64,000 nucleotides of DNA, from the NCBI GenBank assembly GCA_029168955.1, contig JAPDOI010000294.1:217001-281000 (forward strand), read 5' to 3'. Shown here in pieces: positions 12,601 through 23,340 of the stretch. A model generated the notes under the pieces. It made no database searches. It saw only the letters and a list, made by a program, of their open reading frames with translations, and was not told where the DNA came from. This DNA comes from Aplectana chamaeleonis. Its lineage: Eukaryota > Nematoda > Chromadorea > Rhabditida > Cosmocercidae. Positions within the stretch are counted from its first letter, which is position 1; each line of letters begins with the position of its first letter. The translations under genes were made by a program, and so were the position numbers.

Positions 12601-13621
12601 TGTGTCGCAAAGTATACCATAAGGGAACAAGTGCGGCCTTACGTCTCATAACCAGTTTCCAAATCAAAATTCAGGTCAAAAATTTTACTTATTGAAACCT
12701 CAAGGAGCTCAATTTTCGAATAAGCGAGAATGACCACTTATTTCAATGATGTTAAAAATCCAAAGAGTTTGATAGCAAAAACAACTCTAGCCTAGCGAGT
12801 ATCTACAAGCATTTTGTGTTACTGCCAGCTCAGTCTCTTTTTTGTATTCATACATTGCTAAGGTGTGCTTTCTGAATGCGTTCACATAAATGAGATGAAT
12901 TAATGGTGGAAACATTGTCTTGGATAGACGCACCAACTGTCAAGTCTTACTATGGTTCTAGTTCTCTTTTTAAGAAGAATCGGTTTTCATATTCAACACT
13001 CTAAGGCTAAATAATTCTGAGAACTGACCTCAAAGTCAGGATCTCAATCGTAAGCAGAGCATGAATAATGGCGCCAAAGGATGGATTTTTGGCTATGACT
13101 GATGCTCACGTGTTTTTGTATTTCTATTCAATCCACTAGCATTATACAAGCTATATTTATGCGCTGTATAAAAAGACCGAGTATCGAATAGATTCGAATG
13201 AGCCCATTTTTCGAGGTCCGAATATCGAATAATAAATATTCGAATGACCCCATTTTTAGAGATATGAATACCGAATAGAATCAAATGGCCCTTTTCTGAG
13301 TTCCAAAAATCTAAAGATATTCGAATGCTTATCAATACCGAATAGATTTGAAATAATTCGATTCGATTTTATTCTACTGATTTGTCGAATGATTCCGAAT
13401 CGGCGACCAGCTAATTCAGATCAGGAGAGCAGTCGATCTAGACACACAAAAAAAAAACAAAAACAAGAGAAGAAAATTCAACAAAAAAAAGAGATTTCGA
13501 TACCGTGCTGACTGAAACGTGTATGCGTTGACCAAAAATCAGAGGTAAATGATGACACGAGAATACCAGTACCAATTAAAAGTATTATCCATGCAAATAC
13601 TTGTTGACCACTGAACTGCAT
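6665..13621 (-). CDS. Predicted multi-pass membrane protein, nine exons
   Basis: Exons on the minus strand: 13621-13504, 13098-13029, 10011-9933, 9841-9717, 8655-8580, 8523-8419, 8324-8227, 7810-7782 and 6783-6665. Every junction agrees in phase, giving about 272 residues ending at TAA 6667-6665. Hydrophobic segments are near residues 8-25 (WIILLIGTGILVSSF), 48-62 (AIIHALLTIEIL), 70-84 (FIDVVAFGIQIAGLG) and 138-154 (ALEFFLLCLAFTAFL). The tail is acidic (DFAEDFDDDSEF). A 56-base intron separates exons 5 and 6, and exon 8 is only 29 bases. Weak points are the exon 3 acceptor (GCTAG) and the exon 6 donor (GTTTTG); without that donor the frame stops at 8373-8371. The topology loosely recalls four-pass claudin-type proteins, but no family signature was found. 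The product is unidentified. Confidence 0.65.
8678..9185. repeat. TTAA-type small element, diverged CATACACGCTC family
   Basis: The left end GAAAGCAGCAGACACTCTC and the right end GAGCGTGTATGCTGCCTTT are inverted relatives of the AGGCAGCATACACGCTC family. The interior (GCATCAAAATTCAGCC to GAGCGTTCTAAG) matches the copy at 17.6 kb. It sits entirely inside the intron between 8655 and 9717 of the membrane-protein gene. Confidence 0.65.
9187..9671. repeat. TTAA-type small element, CACAGTCCAACC family
   Basis: Begins AAAGGCACAGTACAACCTC and ends CCTGTGCCTTTAAA. The interior matches the copy at 11.35 kb (CATGTAATT, CCAAATGCGAG, TCCTCCAAATAA). It abuts the preceding element exactly at GCCTTTAAAGGC. 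Confidence 0.75.
11353..11842. repeat. TTAA-type small element, CACAGTCCAACC family
   Basis: Starts TTTAAAGGCACAGTCC and ends GGTTGGACTATGCATTTAA, with the same interior as the 9.19-kb copy. It lies in the long intron between exons 2 and 3 of the membrane-protein gene. Confidence 0.75.
11990..12620. repeat. Cluster of three GTCGC-rich palindromic modules
   Basis: About 200-bp modules repeat the words GAGTGACAGACATGC or GAGTGGCAGGCATGC, CTAGCACAAATCGCGGCGGG, CTGTCGCAGCGAC and CACTGCGAAAGCGAC. The middle part (12.34-12.46 kb) is the same element as at 92-226 and 18.37-18.50 kb. The long minus-strand frame at 11.70-12.22 kb follows these repeats and is not called. Confidence 0.6.
13160..13400. 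repeat. Diverged ~43-bp minisatellite
   Basis: Four to five units of the form CCGAATAGATTCGAATG-ACCCCATTTTTNGAG follow one another. They occupy the first intron of the membrane-protein gene. Confidence 0.6.
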
Positions 13622-13964
13622 TAATTGCAGGGCTGAAATACGCGTCGAGATTGTGGAATAGCTAAGTAGTCTCGAGGCAGCTAAAAGGATACACGTATAA
13701 GTGTACATTACTATACTATAGTTCAACATTGATTCCAAGAACAACGCAGATCAGATAGTAGAAATCGAGGATAAAATATAGGCCTTGAAGTGAGAGATAT
13801 TTTCGTCACCCCGCCCCAATGCACACTCAATTCGAAAGGAATAATTTTATGTAGGGTAGTGAAGCTGATACTAGAGAGTATGTTTACTGCTTACTTGACA
13901 AAAGTGAACAGTACGTAGTTACAATAAACGACAATTGCGGCTCCTGTGAAATAATCTCAATAAG
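13622..13964. promoter_or_regulatory. Shared 5' region of two divergent genes, with a likely trans-splice acceptor
   Basis: On the minus strand the acceptor CGTATTTCAG ends at 13633, only 11 bases before the ATG at 13621. This is the arrangement expected for spliced-leader addition in nematodes. The plus-strand exon chain starts 344 bases away, so both promoters should lie here. No core promoter element is identifiable. Confidence 0.4.
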
Positions 13965-14710
13965 GGAAGGGAAGCAAAGCCAAGTCTAGCAACAAAGGGC
14001 TGCATTACTAAGGAGACGAAGGAGAGGCTTCATTCGATTTTGTATGACTTTTTACGAGCGCATCCAACTCCATATGCGAGGGTCTCAAGCGGCAGAAAAA
14101 AGGGGCGGAGAAATGCTAGACTGTTAGGTCTCGGCGAAAGCCTTGCTGTTATGTTCAGAAACTTATCAGAACGAATGGAGGTGTCAAAAGATCTGCGCAT
14201 TCGGAAATCGCAACCTTTTTCGAGGTTGTAAAAAAGACAGTCAAACGGAGTGAAACCGCAAGATGCATAGATCTCCGTTTACAAACTAGCAGCTACTGCC
14301 TGCTTTTCTCGCACACATTCTGTCGCTTTGTGATTTGATCTGAAAAATGATTAATGCATCGTTTACCTCGTGCGGGTTGCGTCAGCAGTCTTCTCTTATG
14401 ACAGTACAAAAACTTAAGTGAACTTATGTGTATACCTAAAAGGAGACAGGAAAATTACCAATTAGAGACGGATTGTGGTAAAGAATAACAAGCTTCCAAA
14501 ACGAAACATCTCAGATCCCATTAGGCTCGCTTTTGAGAGCAGAAAAACTTCAGTAATCGCTTTAATGTACATATTATACCACGCCAGCCAGAACAGAAGC
14601 CTTTGTCCACAATGAAAATTCTGCTACCATCGGACCTTCCCATTTTCGAGCACATACGGCGCTTGTGCAGCAGAGAGACAATGCAGAAGCTTGAAAATCG
14701 GAAAATGTGA
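13965..14710 (+). CDS. Two 3' exons of an unidentified protein
   Basis: Exon 13965-14224 is open throughout and reads KGCITKETKERLHSILYDF, then HPTPYARVSSGRKKGRRNA, then LGESLAVMFRNLSERM. It ends at a GTTGTA donor in phase 2. Exon 14554-14710 (acceptor AAACTTCAG) continues in phase: NRFNVHIIPRQPEQ, then LLPSDLPIFEHIRRL, then stop TGA. The first acceptor is purine-rich and its exact position is uncertain. After the TGA the same frame stays open for ten codons up to a strong GTGAGC donor at 14741, so the stop may be a mutation or an alternative end. A basic patch (GRKKGRR) is visible. The family is unknown. Confidence 0.45.
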
Positions 14711-15301
14711 ACAGAGACACACGGCTTCAACCGAACAAAGGTGAGCGAAAATTGGAAAATGAGATCTTCTGCAGTACATAGCGTTACATCTTAATTTCCT
14801 AACTCTCCTCCAGATGAGGGTACACTCTCATTAAAATGCATTTCAAAATGAGACTAGTCCTGTGTTTCCGCACCACTTTTTCAAATTCACAATAGTGAAA
14901 TGTTTCCAATTTCGATAAAAGCTATTGTCGTAACAGTTTGAAAAATGGAAGAACAGTCATGAAAAATCAATTATTCGAGTTACATTGAGCCCTTACTTTC
15001 ACACTCGTTAACGACATTGTAGATAGGAGGGCAGTTCTCGAAAGACTTAACAATAAACCCATCTGGCAGTGGATGTTATAATCCGGCAATCCACTGTAGC
15101 AACTCTCCGAATCGGAACGAATTTCCGGTCTGCAACTACAGACAGACAAGATTTTGGTTCCGATGAAGACACTAAGGGTCCATCATTGGTAGCGCCCTCT
15201 ACTAGAGGCGCTCTTAAAGGAGGACGCGTTCCTACGTCTATTGTTCAACTGTCTTCTCGGGTGTACTCCTGATTAAGGTAAACTCTAAGTAGAAATATAG
15301 T

Positions 15302-15502
15302 TCTGCCCTCATCGGGGCGAATTCCTGATTTGCAATCACAGACAACCGTTCCTGCAGCACGCAAAACGATGGTTGTCGAACTGAAACGAAGGTAAATTGT
15401 GCCGAGATCACGTGGTCTCAGCACGATTATCAACGTGTTGCGTGCTGCAGCAGCGGTTGCCCACAACTGCGGACCTGAATTCCGCCCCAGAAGGACAGTA
15501 CG
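15302..15502. repeat. Palindromic element, GTTGCAGCACG family, copy 1
   Basis: Left arm GGGGCGAATTCCTGATTTGCA with TGCAGCACGCAAAACG. The right arm is its inverted copy (GTGTTGCGTGCTGCAGCAGC, then GGACCTGAATTCCGCCCC). The same plan recurs at 33.6, 48.6 and 59.9 kb. Frames of 60-73 codons on both strands are shadows of the palindrome. Confidence 0.7.
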
Positions 15503-15653
15503 TAATTAGCGAAGAAAAATTACGGTATGCAAGCCTCCAAGTGCGTATTGCACTGCGAATTCGCTGTGGTTTTCTTTCCATTCTACGCAAAACACGACAT
15601 CTTCATGTATAGGCAGAAAAGCTCCATTCATAAATGAAAAACCGTTTGCTTAG

Positions 15654-17050
15654 TTTTGGATACCTTCCAAACCAAGCCTTTCCCGCCTCCTCCGTCGATT
15701 CCGGTGTGTTCGCTACAATACGTCAGAACTTTCTTTTTTTTCGAAACATCGGAAAAGGTTCTATGCTTTGCACTTATTAGGTGATTGTAATTCTTTTGTT
15801 TTTTGTATACCAAGAATTACTTAAAAATAAAAAGCTTAAACTGCGCAAGTTTTGATGTTAAGATTTCTCGGGAAAAGTGTTTTCAATACTGATTCTTTTG
15901 CACCTGACACGGCGCTTCTGTTCCTCATGCTAGATGACTGATGAGAACTGACCAGTTTTGACCCGCAAAACTTCACCAATATGGTCTATCGTGCTCATTC
16001 ATGAAATTGAGTTTGAAAAAATGAAAGGTAGTTTTCAGCGCGAATGAAATCTTTAAGACTCTAATATGAAACGTGAAGCTGCTCAAATTGAGACACCTTT
16101 TGTCATAGGCGGAAAACATAACTGTGAAATCAGCATCTTTTTTTCTTCTTTAGTCAGTTAGTTTTTTCTTCTTTCTGTTCTAGTGTGAATGTATATGAAA
16201 TAATCCTCGTTCTTGCTCACCGCTTGCAATTGACAAATAAATTATTACCGAATAATAATCATCATTATTATCTGAATTTTGCTCTAAATTTGATTAAATA
16301 TTAAAGCTAGAATATGAAAAGAAACAATAACTTTCTCCGCGTTAATCAATTCCTCGGAGAATGGGCTACGCATCCGGCTTTCATTCAGCACCATACCGTG
16401 GCGAGAATTGAAAACGAACGTGTGCGAGCACAGCAGCGATTCTTGCTGCTGCGCTACACTCGCCCCGATCTCAAACAATATTCAAAGATTTATACTTCTC
16501 GAATATCACAATGTTAGTATAAAAAGTCAAACTTTGAGTTCGAATATTTGCTTGATATCGAATATTTGGCCCTCACCATGGTATAGTAGTTAGCCAGATA
16601 GTATTCAACAACTCGCCATCCTATGTACATAATACGCGCCCATACTTTAATACAAAGCTCGCTAGCAAATAAATGTACACTAGTCATACCAGTTATGTAT
16701 GTTGTGGAAAGAGATGCTCGCAATGACTTCACGAATGAGTTCATCGAGATTTGTTTCGAAGAGATATATTGGATTGCTCTCTCATCATTAAAGCCGCATT
16801 ACACCTTTTCAAAAACCTCTAAATTTTCTTTGTTGGAGAGAAGATCGCACATTGAATACAGCAGCTCCCATGGAATCGGTCTAAACGTTCGCGAAAAAAC
16901 GTTATGGTTCTCAAAACTTGGACATTTTTCAACGGCGGAAGGTAAGTGGATGAGTTAATCCGGTCTTGCTTTTCTCGTTTGCAACTTGAAGAGGAAATTC
17001 GAACAGGATGTATGAAAGCTAAAACGAAAAAAGGAGATCGATGCGCTTGA
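15654..17050 (+). CDS. Four-exon chain, unidentified protein
   Basis: Exons 15654-15721 (acceptor TTTGCTTAG, donor GTCAGA), 16311-16512 (acceptor AAAGCTAG, donor GTTAGT), 16693-16941 (acceptor CATACCAG, or 16666 at GCTAG; donor GTAAGT) and 16992-17050 (acceptor ACTTGAAG, stop TGA) agree in phase. Readable segments are TKPFPPPPSIPVC, NQFLGEWATHPAFIQHHT, ARIENERVRAQQRFLLLRY, VVERDARNDFTNEFIEICFE, ERRSHIEYSSSHGIGLNV and a basic end KAKTKKGDRCA. The last intron is 50 bases. There is a proline-rich run, but no domain I recognise. The 5' end is not found; the phase does not fit a direct join to the exon ending near 14.71 kb. Confidence 0.45.
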
Positions 17051-17605
17051 CTGAAATATGTCACGCTTCTGTTCTGAATTGAACCCAAATGTCCCTCCAC
17101 ATTCGGGTGGCCTTTGCTTTTTTTGTGGTTCTCTCCTTCTTTTTAAAGGAATCGGGGTTGAGCATTTGGCAGATGTTATACAGAACTGGTAAATTCAGCA
17201 ATCGCATCAAACGATCAGAATTCATGCTTGGAGATGAACTAAGCCTTTAATGAAAAAAAACGAGTTTTTAGACGAACTCTCAATTTTTCAAATCCATTCT
17301 CAGCCGATTCAACCAAAGTATTGCGTTGTAGAAAATACTAAGTATTGGATTGTGGAAACTCTGCAGAAAAGGTCATTTCTGTAAAGCTGACCTCTTTCGG
17401 AATCTGCGCGCTTCCTGGTACATATGGTTTCCGTTTCCAATTTAGTCTGACGCATGGACCAGGCGGCTGGACGTGCGGGGTTGGCGGCCACACGGGAGAT
17501 GGGTTTCGATTCGCGCGGGGTGATCTACCAACGCAGCCCAATCCATTCATCAGACTAACGTTGTTACTCAAACTCTAGGTATTCCTTGTACCAGGGGATA
17601 AATAA

Positions 17606-17880
17606 AGGCAGCAGACACGCTCGAAAAGAGTTGTTGCGATATCTACGTTACTGGGGTCGTATAGCCCCTAGTAGAAAGCTTCGGCCGCTGGGAGCGTCAA
17701 AACGATTAAAAACTACTGAAATTGAACAATATCAGATCAAAAAAAAGTTGTCATCTCCGACCATGGCCTTTGCCAACTCCACCCCTCAATACGAACTCGT
17801 CCAGATTGACCATTCGAGTATTTTGGCAGGTTTTTGATGCTTCCAACGAGGTGAGCGTTCTAGCACAGGCTGTAAGAATG
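17606..17880. repeat. TTAA-type small element, left part
   Basis: Begins AAAGGCAGCAGACACGCTCG and shares the interior TACGTTACTGGGGTCGTAT with the 60.6-kb copy and GAGCGTTCTAGCAC with the 8.7-kb copy. A clear right terminus is missing. Confidence 0.5.
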
Positions 17881-17922
17881 AAATCCCGCCTTTGTGTTCT
17901 GGCTGACAGCACATTGTGCTAG

Positions 17923-19146
17923 ATGCTTGACGGAGGGCCAATCTATTGTGACGAGATTTTTTGAGACATTCGACCTGCCATATCTTCACAAGAGAGGTGT
18001 AGAGCAAGAAACCTATTACTTGAGATCAACTGCGTCGCAACTTTGTAGTGACGGGACGATTCTGACTCAGGCTACCTGCAGCGCACCGTTGATGTTTAAT
18101 CCCTTGATCGGAAGCCTTTGGCTAGTACGTGCCGTTGAAAGTAACAACGTTTTTATACGCTCCAGCACTTTTCGGCCACCCTGTACGATAAAGTGAGACA
18201 CGCCTAGAAAGTGGTTTAGACATTAAAGCAGGGGCAAACAATGATTCAAAAAGTGACACTGTGGCATACAGTCACGACTAGGCTTGTTCATCCAGTACAC
18301 AGAATGGGAGGCGCCTAGAAGCAGTTCGGTTGACTGAATGCGACGCGCGCCTTGCTTCAGCGTCGATGTTAGGGCTGTGATCATACTTCCCGCGAAGAGC
18401 GACCGCGACAGTGCGTATCAGGCTTATCGATTTTCTTTCGATATGCATGATAAACATTGCGTCGCATCGCCGGTCGCGGGAGGTATGATCCCGGCCTAAC
18501 ATAGCGGTTTTCCGTCGCGCACTTCGTATACAGCACCTAAGTGCCTCCCACTTCGTGTACTCGATCAGCACGCGGTCACCTGTACACGCTTTTTTCAGAG
18601 TTATTCACGTAAAAAGAGAAAGAGCTCTCAACACAGGTTTGAATTGTCTCCTTAGATTCCCTAAATGGCCCATTTTGAACAGAGTCATAACAAGAGCGCA
18701 CAAAAGACGCTGTTAGTTTTTTTACAAACCCAAATCGCATATCCAATGTAATGCAAATACCTCCAAGCAGTTCTGATGGCTAAGCAGCCCTTTTGCCGCT
18801 TAGGCGAAAAGTGCAAACTAGGACATACATAGTTTACAAATTCGAAAATCGATAGGAGAGTGCTACTATTTTCACGCAAGGTTGCATAACACCGCGCAAA
18901 TGTAGAATCACTAAACTTATGTCCGAAGAAATGCGTCAGATCGAAAAAACTCGACGACGCGATTCTTTAAAAAATTGTATGTAAAGAGTTAATGCAATTT
19001 GCATTTTATGTGAGCGTGTAATTAGAAAGAGTAAAGAGCTAGGGTCAAAAAGGGCCAAATTAAATGCGAAATATGCTATGAGACATGTCCGCGAATTCGC
19101 TCGAATATTAAACCGCATCGGAAACACATGTCGGACGTTTGCCTAA
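17923..19146 (+). CDS. Four-exon chain, basic helical C-terminus, unidentified
   Basis: Exons 17923-18124 (acceptor TTGTGCTAG, donor GTACGT), 18599-18636 (acceptor TTTTTTCAG, donor GTTTGA), 18906-18980 (acceptor AAATGTAG, donor GTAAAG) and 19026-19146 (acceptor GTAATTAG, stop TAA) join in phase. The last intron is 45 bases. Segments read IVTRFFETFDLPYLHKRGVE, then SYSRKKRKSSQH (an NLS-like basic run), then EEMRQIEKTRRRDSLKNC, then KYAMRHVREFARILNRIG. The late part is strongly basic and helical, suggesting a nucleic-acid-associated protein, but that is inference. The 5' end is not found. Confidence 0.45.
18275..18580. repeat. Nested palindromic element
   Basis: The outer arms pair CAGTACACAGAATGGGAGGC with the inverse of GCCTCCCACTTCGTGTAC. 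The inner arms pair GATCATACTTCCCGCG with the inverse of CGCGGGAGGTATGATC. The inner 130 bp are the GTCGC element seen at 92-226. It lies within an intron of the basic-protein exon chain. Confidence 0.6.
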
Positions 19147-20490
19147 AGTGTAAAAGGCGTTCGCGGCTGGATATGTTTGTAGAGGAGAGTCATGTCAGAT
19201 CTTGTCAGGCCATGCTATAGTCAAATAGTTACACTGATGACATTGATGGACTGAGTGAGATGACTGCGAATAACATCCTGTGACGAATGCTTGGGGGAAA
19301 AACCCGAAACAATTCAATTATCATGGCTGAGTGCTGTTTTAGAACGAAAAAAAAACACATCTTCGCGTCAACAGCAGCCATTCGTCGACATCGTTAGTTG
19401 GAGCTGATGGGATGGATGGAGGTCCACTCACTGGTGTTGGACTAGGCCATCAACGCCTGAAAATCGACGCTAAAGGGCGGATAACGGCCAGGCCAGTTGA
19501 AGGAGTGCATCACACTCTGTTGAGCCGCTCCAAGTGAGCTTGTCAGGTTCAATATTGCCAAAACGCCAAATCGCCTTTTTGAAGTCGAGTGGTGTGGGTG
19601 AGTGAGCGAGTGAGTGAGTGAGAGAAAGACCTCAAGTCGCCAGGGGAGTACTTTTTAGTGGCTCTCGACATCATCAAATGCAGTCATTTCTATTCTCAAG
19701 CCTAAGTGCCATGCCGTCACTACCAACAGCTGAAAACCAGCCACATGACACCCGATTTTCCGACAGGGATTTTGAAAAAAAGGGCAGAATGTCTTTCATG
19801 AATCACACGTCAAAAACGAAATGATGGAATCCAGTGGTGATAGTAGGGTTCCTGTTTCCGGAGAACGCTAATCGTCTTATGCATGTTCACCCTTCAAGAC
19901 ATAAGTTTCGTAAAAAAAACATCAGTAGCATGGGCATAGAAACATAACGGAAATAAAATAATCAACTGAAAAGAATGAATGTCAAAGAGCAAAGTACAGC
20001 GCTAACTAAGGCTTGATGATATCTTTCCGTAAGGTCTTGCAGAATTGTGTTCTAGAAGTTGCAGGTGTAAAACAGAACACTAATAGCCCGTACTCAAAAG
20101 TTCCAAAATGCCTCAGGGGATTACAAAAAAAGGACATTACCATAGTTTCGTAAAAAGGTGAGGGATGATATCGGAGAATTTTCAGGGTGTTCAGAAAATT
20201 TTAGGATTTGGCTCAAAGCTTTCAGTGAGGGGGTATTCGGAGCACTGAACACGAGTATTGGCTCTGTTTGTTGCTATTTTGAGAGAAACTATAGATTACG
20301 GTAGGCATAATGCCATTCAGTTGACATAACTTTCGAGAATCGGCAATTGATTCTCAAATTCGTATTCGGCGCTACGAAAAAACCCGAAGGAGCAGTTTCG
20401 AAAAAAATCTGAAACTTTAATTGAATCACCGTACTCCACTTGTAACCTACCGACATCTATAGAAAACCGATGAAAGGACCTGGGGTTTGT
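19147..20490. other. No gene recognised
   Basis: A plus-strand frame at 19.62-19.82 kb lacks convincing splice signals. A short (GTGA)n microsatellite lies at about 19599-19622. Around 20.31-20.43 kb the words CGAGAATCGGCAATTG and AGATTCGTATT-like sequence resemble the diverged units at 47.5-47.9 kb. Confidence 0.4.
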
Positions 20491-20496
20491 GCCCAA

Positions 20497-20830
20497 GGCA
20501 GGGTTCACGATGGATTTCACTTTTAATATCTCCACGGTTTACGGAAGGTCTGGTGCCCTATATATCAAGGCATGCCAAAAAGGACGCGATACTCGCGTTT
20601 CTGAGCTAAAATAGGCCCTCCCTTGTTCACGTTGATTTTTAAGCGTGGGCGAATTGACCGCTTTGAAGGATGGTGCCTATCAGAGCTCACCCCTTCCTTG
20701 ACTTAATTATTCTTGTAATCTGAGTCTTCATTTGTTCATATCGAGCGGCAGAACTGGAGCACGGGGGCGGTTTTGGAACACCAAAACGCTTGTTTGCTCA
20801 GAACTTTCAAAACAGGTTGTTAACACGCTA
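20497..20830. repeat. Partial TTAA-type element, GTGTTCACGAT family
   Basis: AAGGCAGGGTTCACGATGG followed by ATATCTCCACGGTTTACGG and GTCTGGTGCCCTATATA matches the left half of the 26.63-kb copy. The right half is replaced by the minisatellite that follows. Confidence 0.6.
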
Positions 20831-21120
20831 AAAGCCATTTCGTTCGGAGCAATCACATTATTCGCGTCTTGGTATGGTGCAAGCGAGCTTTCTCAGTGCA
20901 GACGACCCAGGAAGCACCGAGTAAACAGCCTTACTGGGGGTTTTCGAAGCGTTCCAGCAGCTTATTGTACGGTGTAAACCAGCTCACTGGCACTTCGTTC
21001 CGTGCAAGCCTCTTTATCGTGGATCGGTAGGGTTTGAACCAGCTTTGGTTCCGTGCAATCAGCCTCAGGCACGTAAAGCACCGTGCAAGCAGCCTATGGG
21101 AGCTGCCAAACCGTTCCAGC
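20820..21120. repeat. Degenerate minisatellite (CGTTCCGTGCAAGCAGCCT-like)
   Basis: Irregular repetition of TTCCGTGCAAGC, CCAGCAGCTT and GTGTAAACCAGCTC words. It joins the truncated TTAA-type element and may derive from that element's internal repeats. Confidence 0.4.
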
Positions 21121-21398
21121 AGCTTTGCACGAAGTTGACACGCTATCTTGCAGGTGCGATTCGGCTTTACAGCAATGCCTGCTCATCGATTGCTCTTTTT
21201 TTGCTTCCTTCATTTGCAGTCGTGCAGTTTCTTGTTCATTTCTCTTTCTCTGATGTCGATGTTTCTAGAATGTTTAATGCCCATTTTGGCCTGATATATC
21301 ATAAGATATAGCAAGATAGGCGAGATGAACACAAAAGTCAGATGTCTGGCTTTAATCATTCTGAAAACATCAAAATCACATCTTCCAAGGCATCAGCT

Positions 21399-21884
21399 TA
21401 AAGGCACAGTCCAACCTCAAAATCGTTTTCCAGTTTTTCTGCTCATCTTGGAGAAAATTTTACGCTGATCACAATGGTTTCCTTAGAATGGATGAGAACC
21501 CACCACGAACGGAGTTATGGGCCCTAAAAAATTGTAGTCCCGCAAACCAATGATTTTGTGGGCGAGTTGTCTCGGTCCTGTATTCTCGCGTCATTTGCAA
21601 ACATCGCTTAGGAGTTGGCTGAAATATAAAGAAGGACCGATAAAAAATGGAAAAACATAGATTCTTATGGAAATCCACCGCAGCTTTGGTTTTTATTGAG
21701 GTCGAGAAATTGTCAGTGGGCGTTACCCAATTCTTCTTCACTGGGGGCGTGGCCGACTTTTTCCTCGCCGTTTCTCGCTTATTGGAGCGAATTGAGATTT
21801 CGCGCTTGGCAGGCTTTCTAGGCTAGGTGGGGGGACCATAATATCAAAAATTACCACTGAGGTTGGACTGTGCCTTCAGAGGCA
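21399..21884. repeat. TTAA-type element, CACAGTCCAACC family (stack member 1)
   Basis: Starts TTAAAGGCACAGTCCAACC and ends GAGGTTGGACTGTGCCTT. First of three abutting elements. Confidence 0.75.
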
Positions 21885-21885
21885 G

Positions 21886-22363
21886 TGTTCACGATAATCT
21901 TCGATTTTGATATTAATCGCTAAATCGATTGTTTAGTCACCGGGTAGAACTGAAATGACGAAGAAATCGAGAAAAACGTCCCAGATGCGCACCAAATCCT
22001 TTACTCTTACCCCACCTTTTTACTCTCACTGGAACTGTTCGTTGTGACAATGAAATCTTTTGAGGTCCCGTCTTTTGCAATTGTTCGCTTTCTGTTGCTC
22101 CGTTCTTTTGCTCGGACCCCAACTAATACTGCTTTGCCTAAATTACTCTTCAATTTTTGATTAATCCCATTTTCACCGGTGACAACCACCGTGAACATGT
22201 TCATCTAATCGAACAACTAGTCCAGACCAGGGAAAAATGTCACTGAAGTGAGACGCTTTAGTGCGTTTTAAGCCGTTTCTTCGAAATTTTGGTAGTACTT
22301 GGTGGCCAACGTATTGTTTTGAGTGCAACACTCGGGAGCGAAAGTCATCGTGAACACTGCCTC
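21886..22363. repeat. TTAA-type element, GTGTTCACGAT family (stack member 2)
   Basis: Starts AGAGGCAGTGTTCACGATAA and ends ATCGTGAACACTGCCTCTAA. The interior is shared with the 56.93-kb copy (CACCGGGTAGAACT, CATGAACATG or GTGAACATG, CAACTAGT). Confidence 0.75.
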
Positions 22364-23340
22364 TAAAGGCACAGTCCATGCTCAGAATCGTTATCCAGTT
22401 TTCCTGCTCAGTTTGGAGAGAGTTCCACGCTGATCACATTATTGTTTCTAGATTCGCTCAGAATCCACTACGAACGGAGTTATGGTCTCTCAAAGACTGT
22501 AAATTTGAGCTGTGAGAAATTCGTGGACGAGTTGTCTCGGTCCTGTTTTCCCTTGTCGCTCTCAGTCATTGCACCGGAGCAGACCACACTATAAAAATAG
22601 ACCGATAACAAATGGAAGAACGTACAATACCGCCTCTAAGGGAAAAAAGGGGCGAAACGGGTAAAGTGGGCAACTAAAGCGTCTCTCGGTGATAACTCGC
22701 CTCAACGTGCTCCGTTTTCAATTTCGAAAACGCCGAAATGTACAGCATGTCGTGATCTAATCAATCATGCAAAAATATTTTGCGAAATCTGGGAGCAACA
22801 TTATTTTTTAAGGCGAAATACATTTTTATATTGACAATGCTAGAGATCGGGTACGGTTGTTTTTGATCGAATGGGCTCGTTATCTTGTGATAACGTTATC
22901 AAATTCATAACTAACTGCATCTTAAAAAAAAGTTTCCATGGAAAATTTCCGATTTTATCTCATATAGTTAGATAGATTGAGGCACGATGAACATTTTGGT
23001 CCTTTCGATATTGAAAAGCGGAGCACTTTGAGGCGAGTTGTGGTCGAAAGACGCTTTACTTGCCCACTTTGCCCAAATCGACCATTTTTCCAGTTGAATA
23101 GCGGCGGTATTGTATATTTTGATCAAATCCATGGCGCGTCTCGTCCCTATTGGGACCGAAACCCCTGAAGTGGGCGGAGCGAATGCTGATTCGGTGGGGG
23201 GGGGGCGGAGGGAATGGGTGCTCGATTTTTCTCGCTTATTCGGAAAAAAAAAGTTGAGACTCAGCGTTTTGCAGGGTTGCTACACACACCGGCTGGACCA
23301 TAATATCGAATTTTCCCCACGAGCTTAGACTGTGCCTTTC
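22364..23340. repeat. TTAA-type element, CACAGTCCAACC family (stack member 3), interrupted
   Basis: Starts TAAAGGCACAGTCCATGCTC and ends GCTTAGACTGTGCCTTT. Twice the usual 0.49 kb because another inverted-repeat element (22658-23080) is inserted. Confidence 0.7.
22658..23080. repeat. Nested element with ~55-bp terminal inverted repeats
   Basis: The left end GGGTAAAGTGGGCAACTAAA continues through GCGTCTCTCGG and CTCGCCTCAACGTGCTCCG. The right end is the inverted match, finishing CTTGCCCACTTTGCCC. No open frame of note. Confidence 0.65.

Noticed and set aside
17345..17577. GC-rich segment open on both strands, including a proline-rich minus-strand reading
   Set aside because: All frames look protein-like because of base composition, and no exon partner fits in phase.
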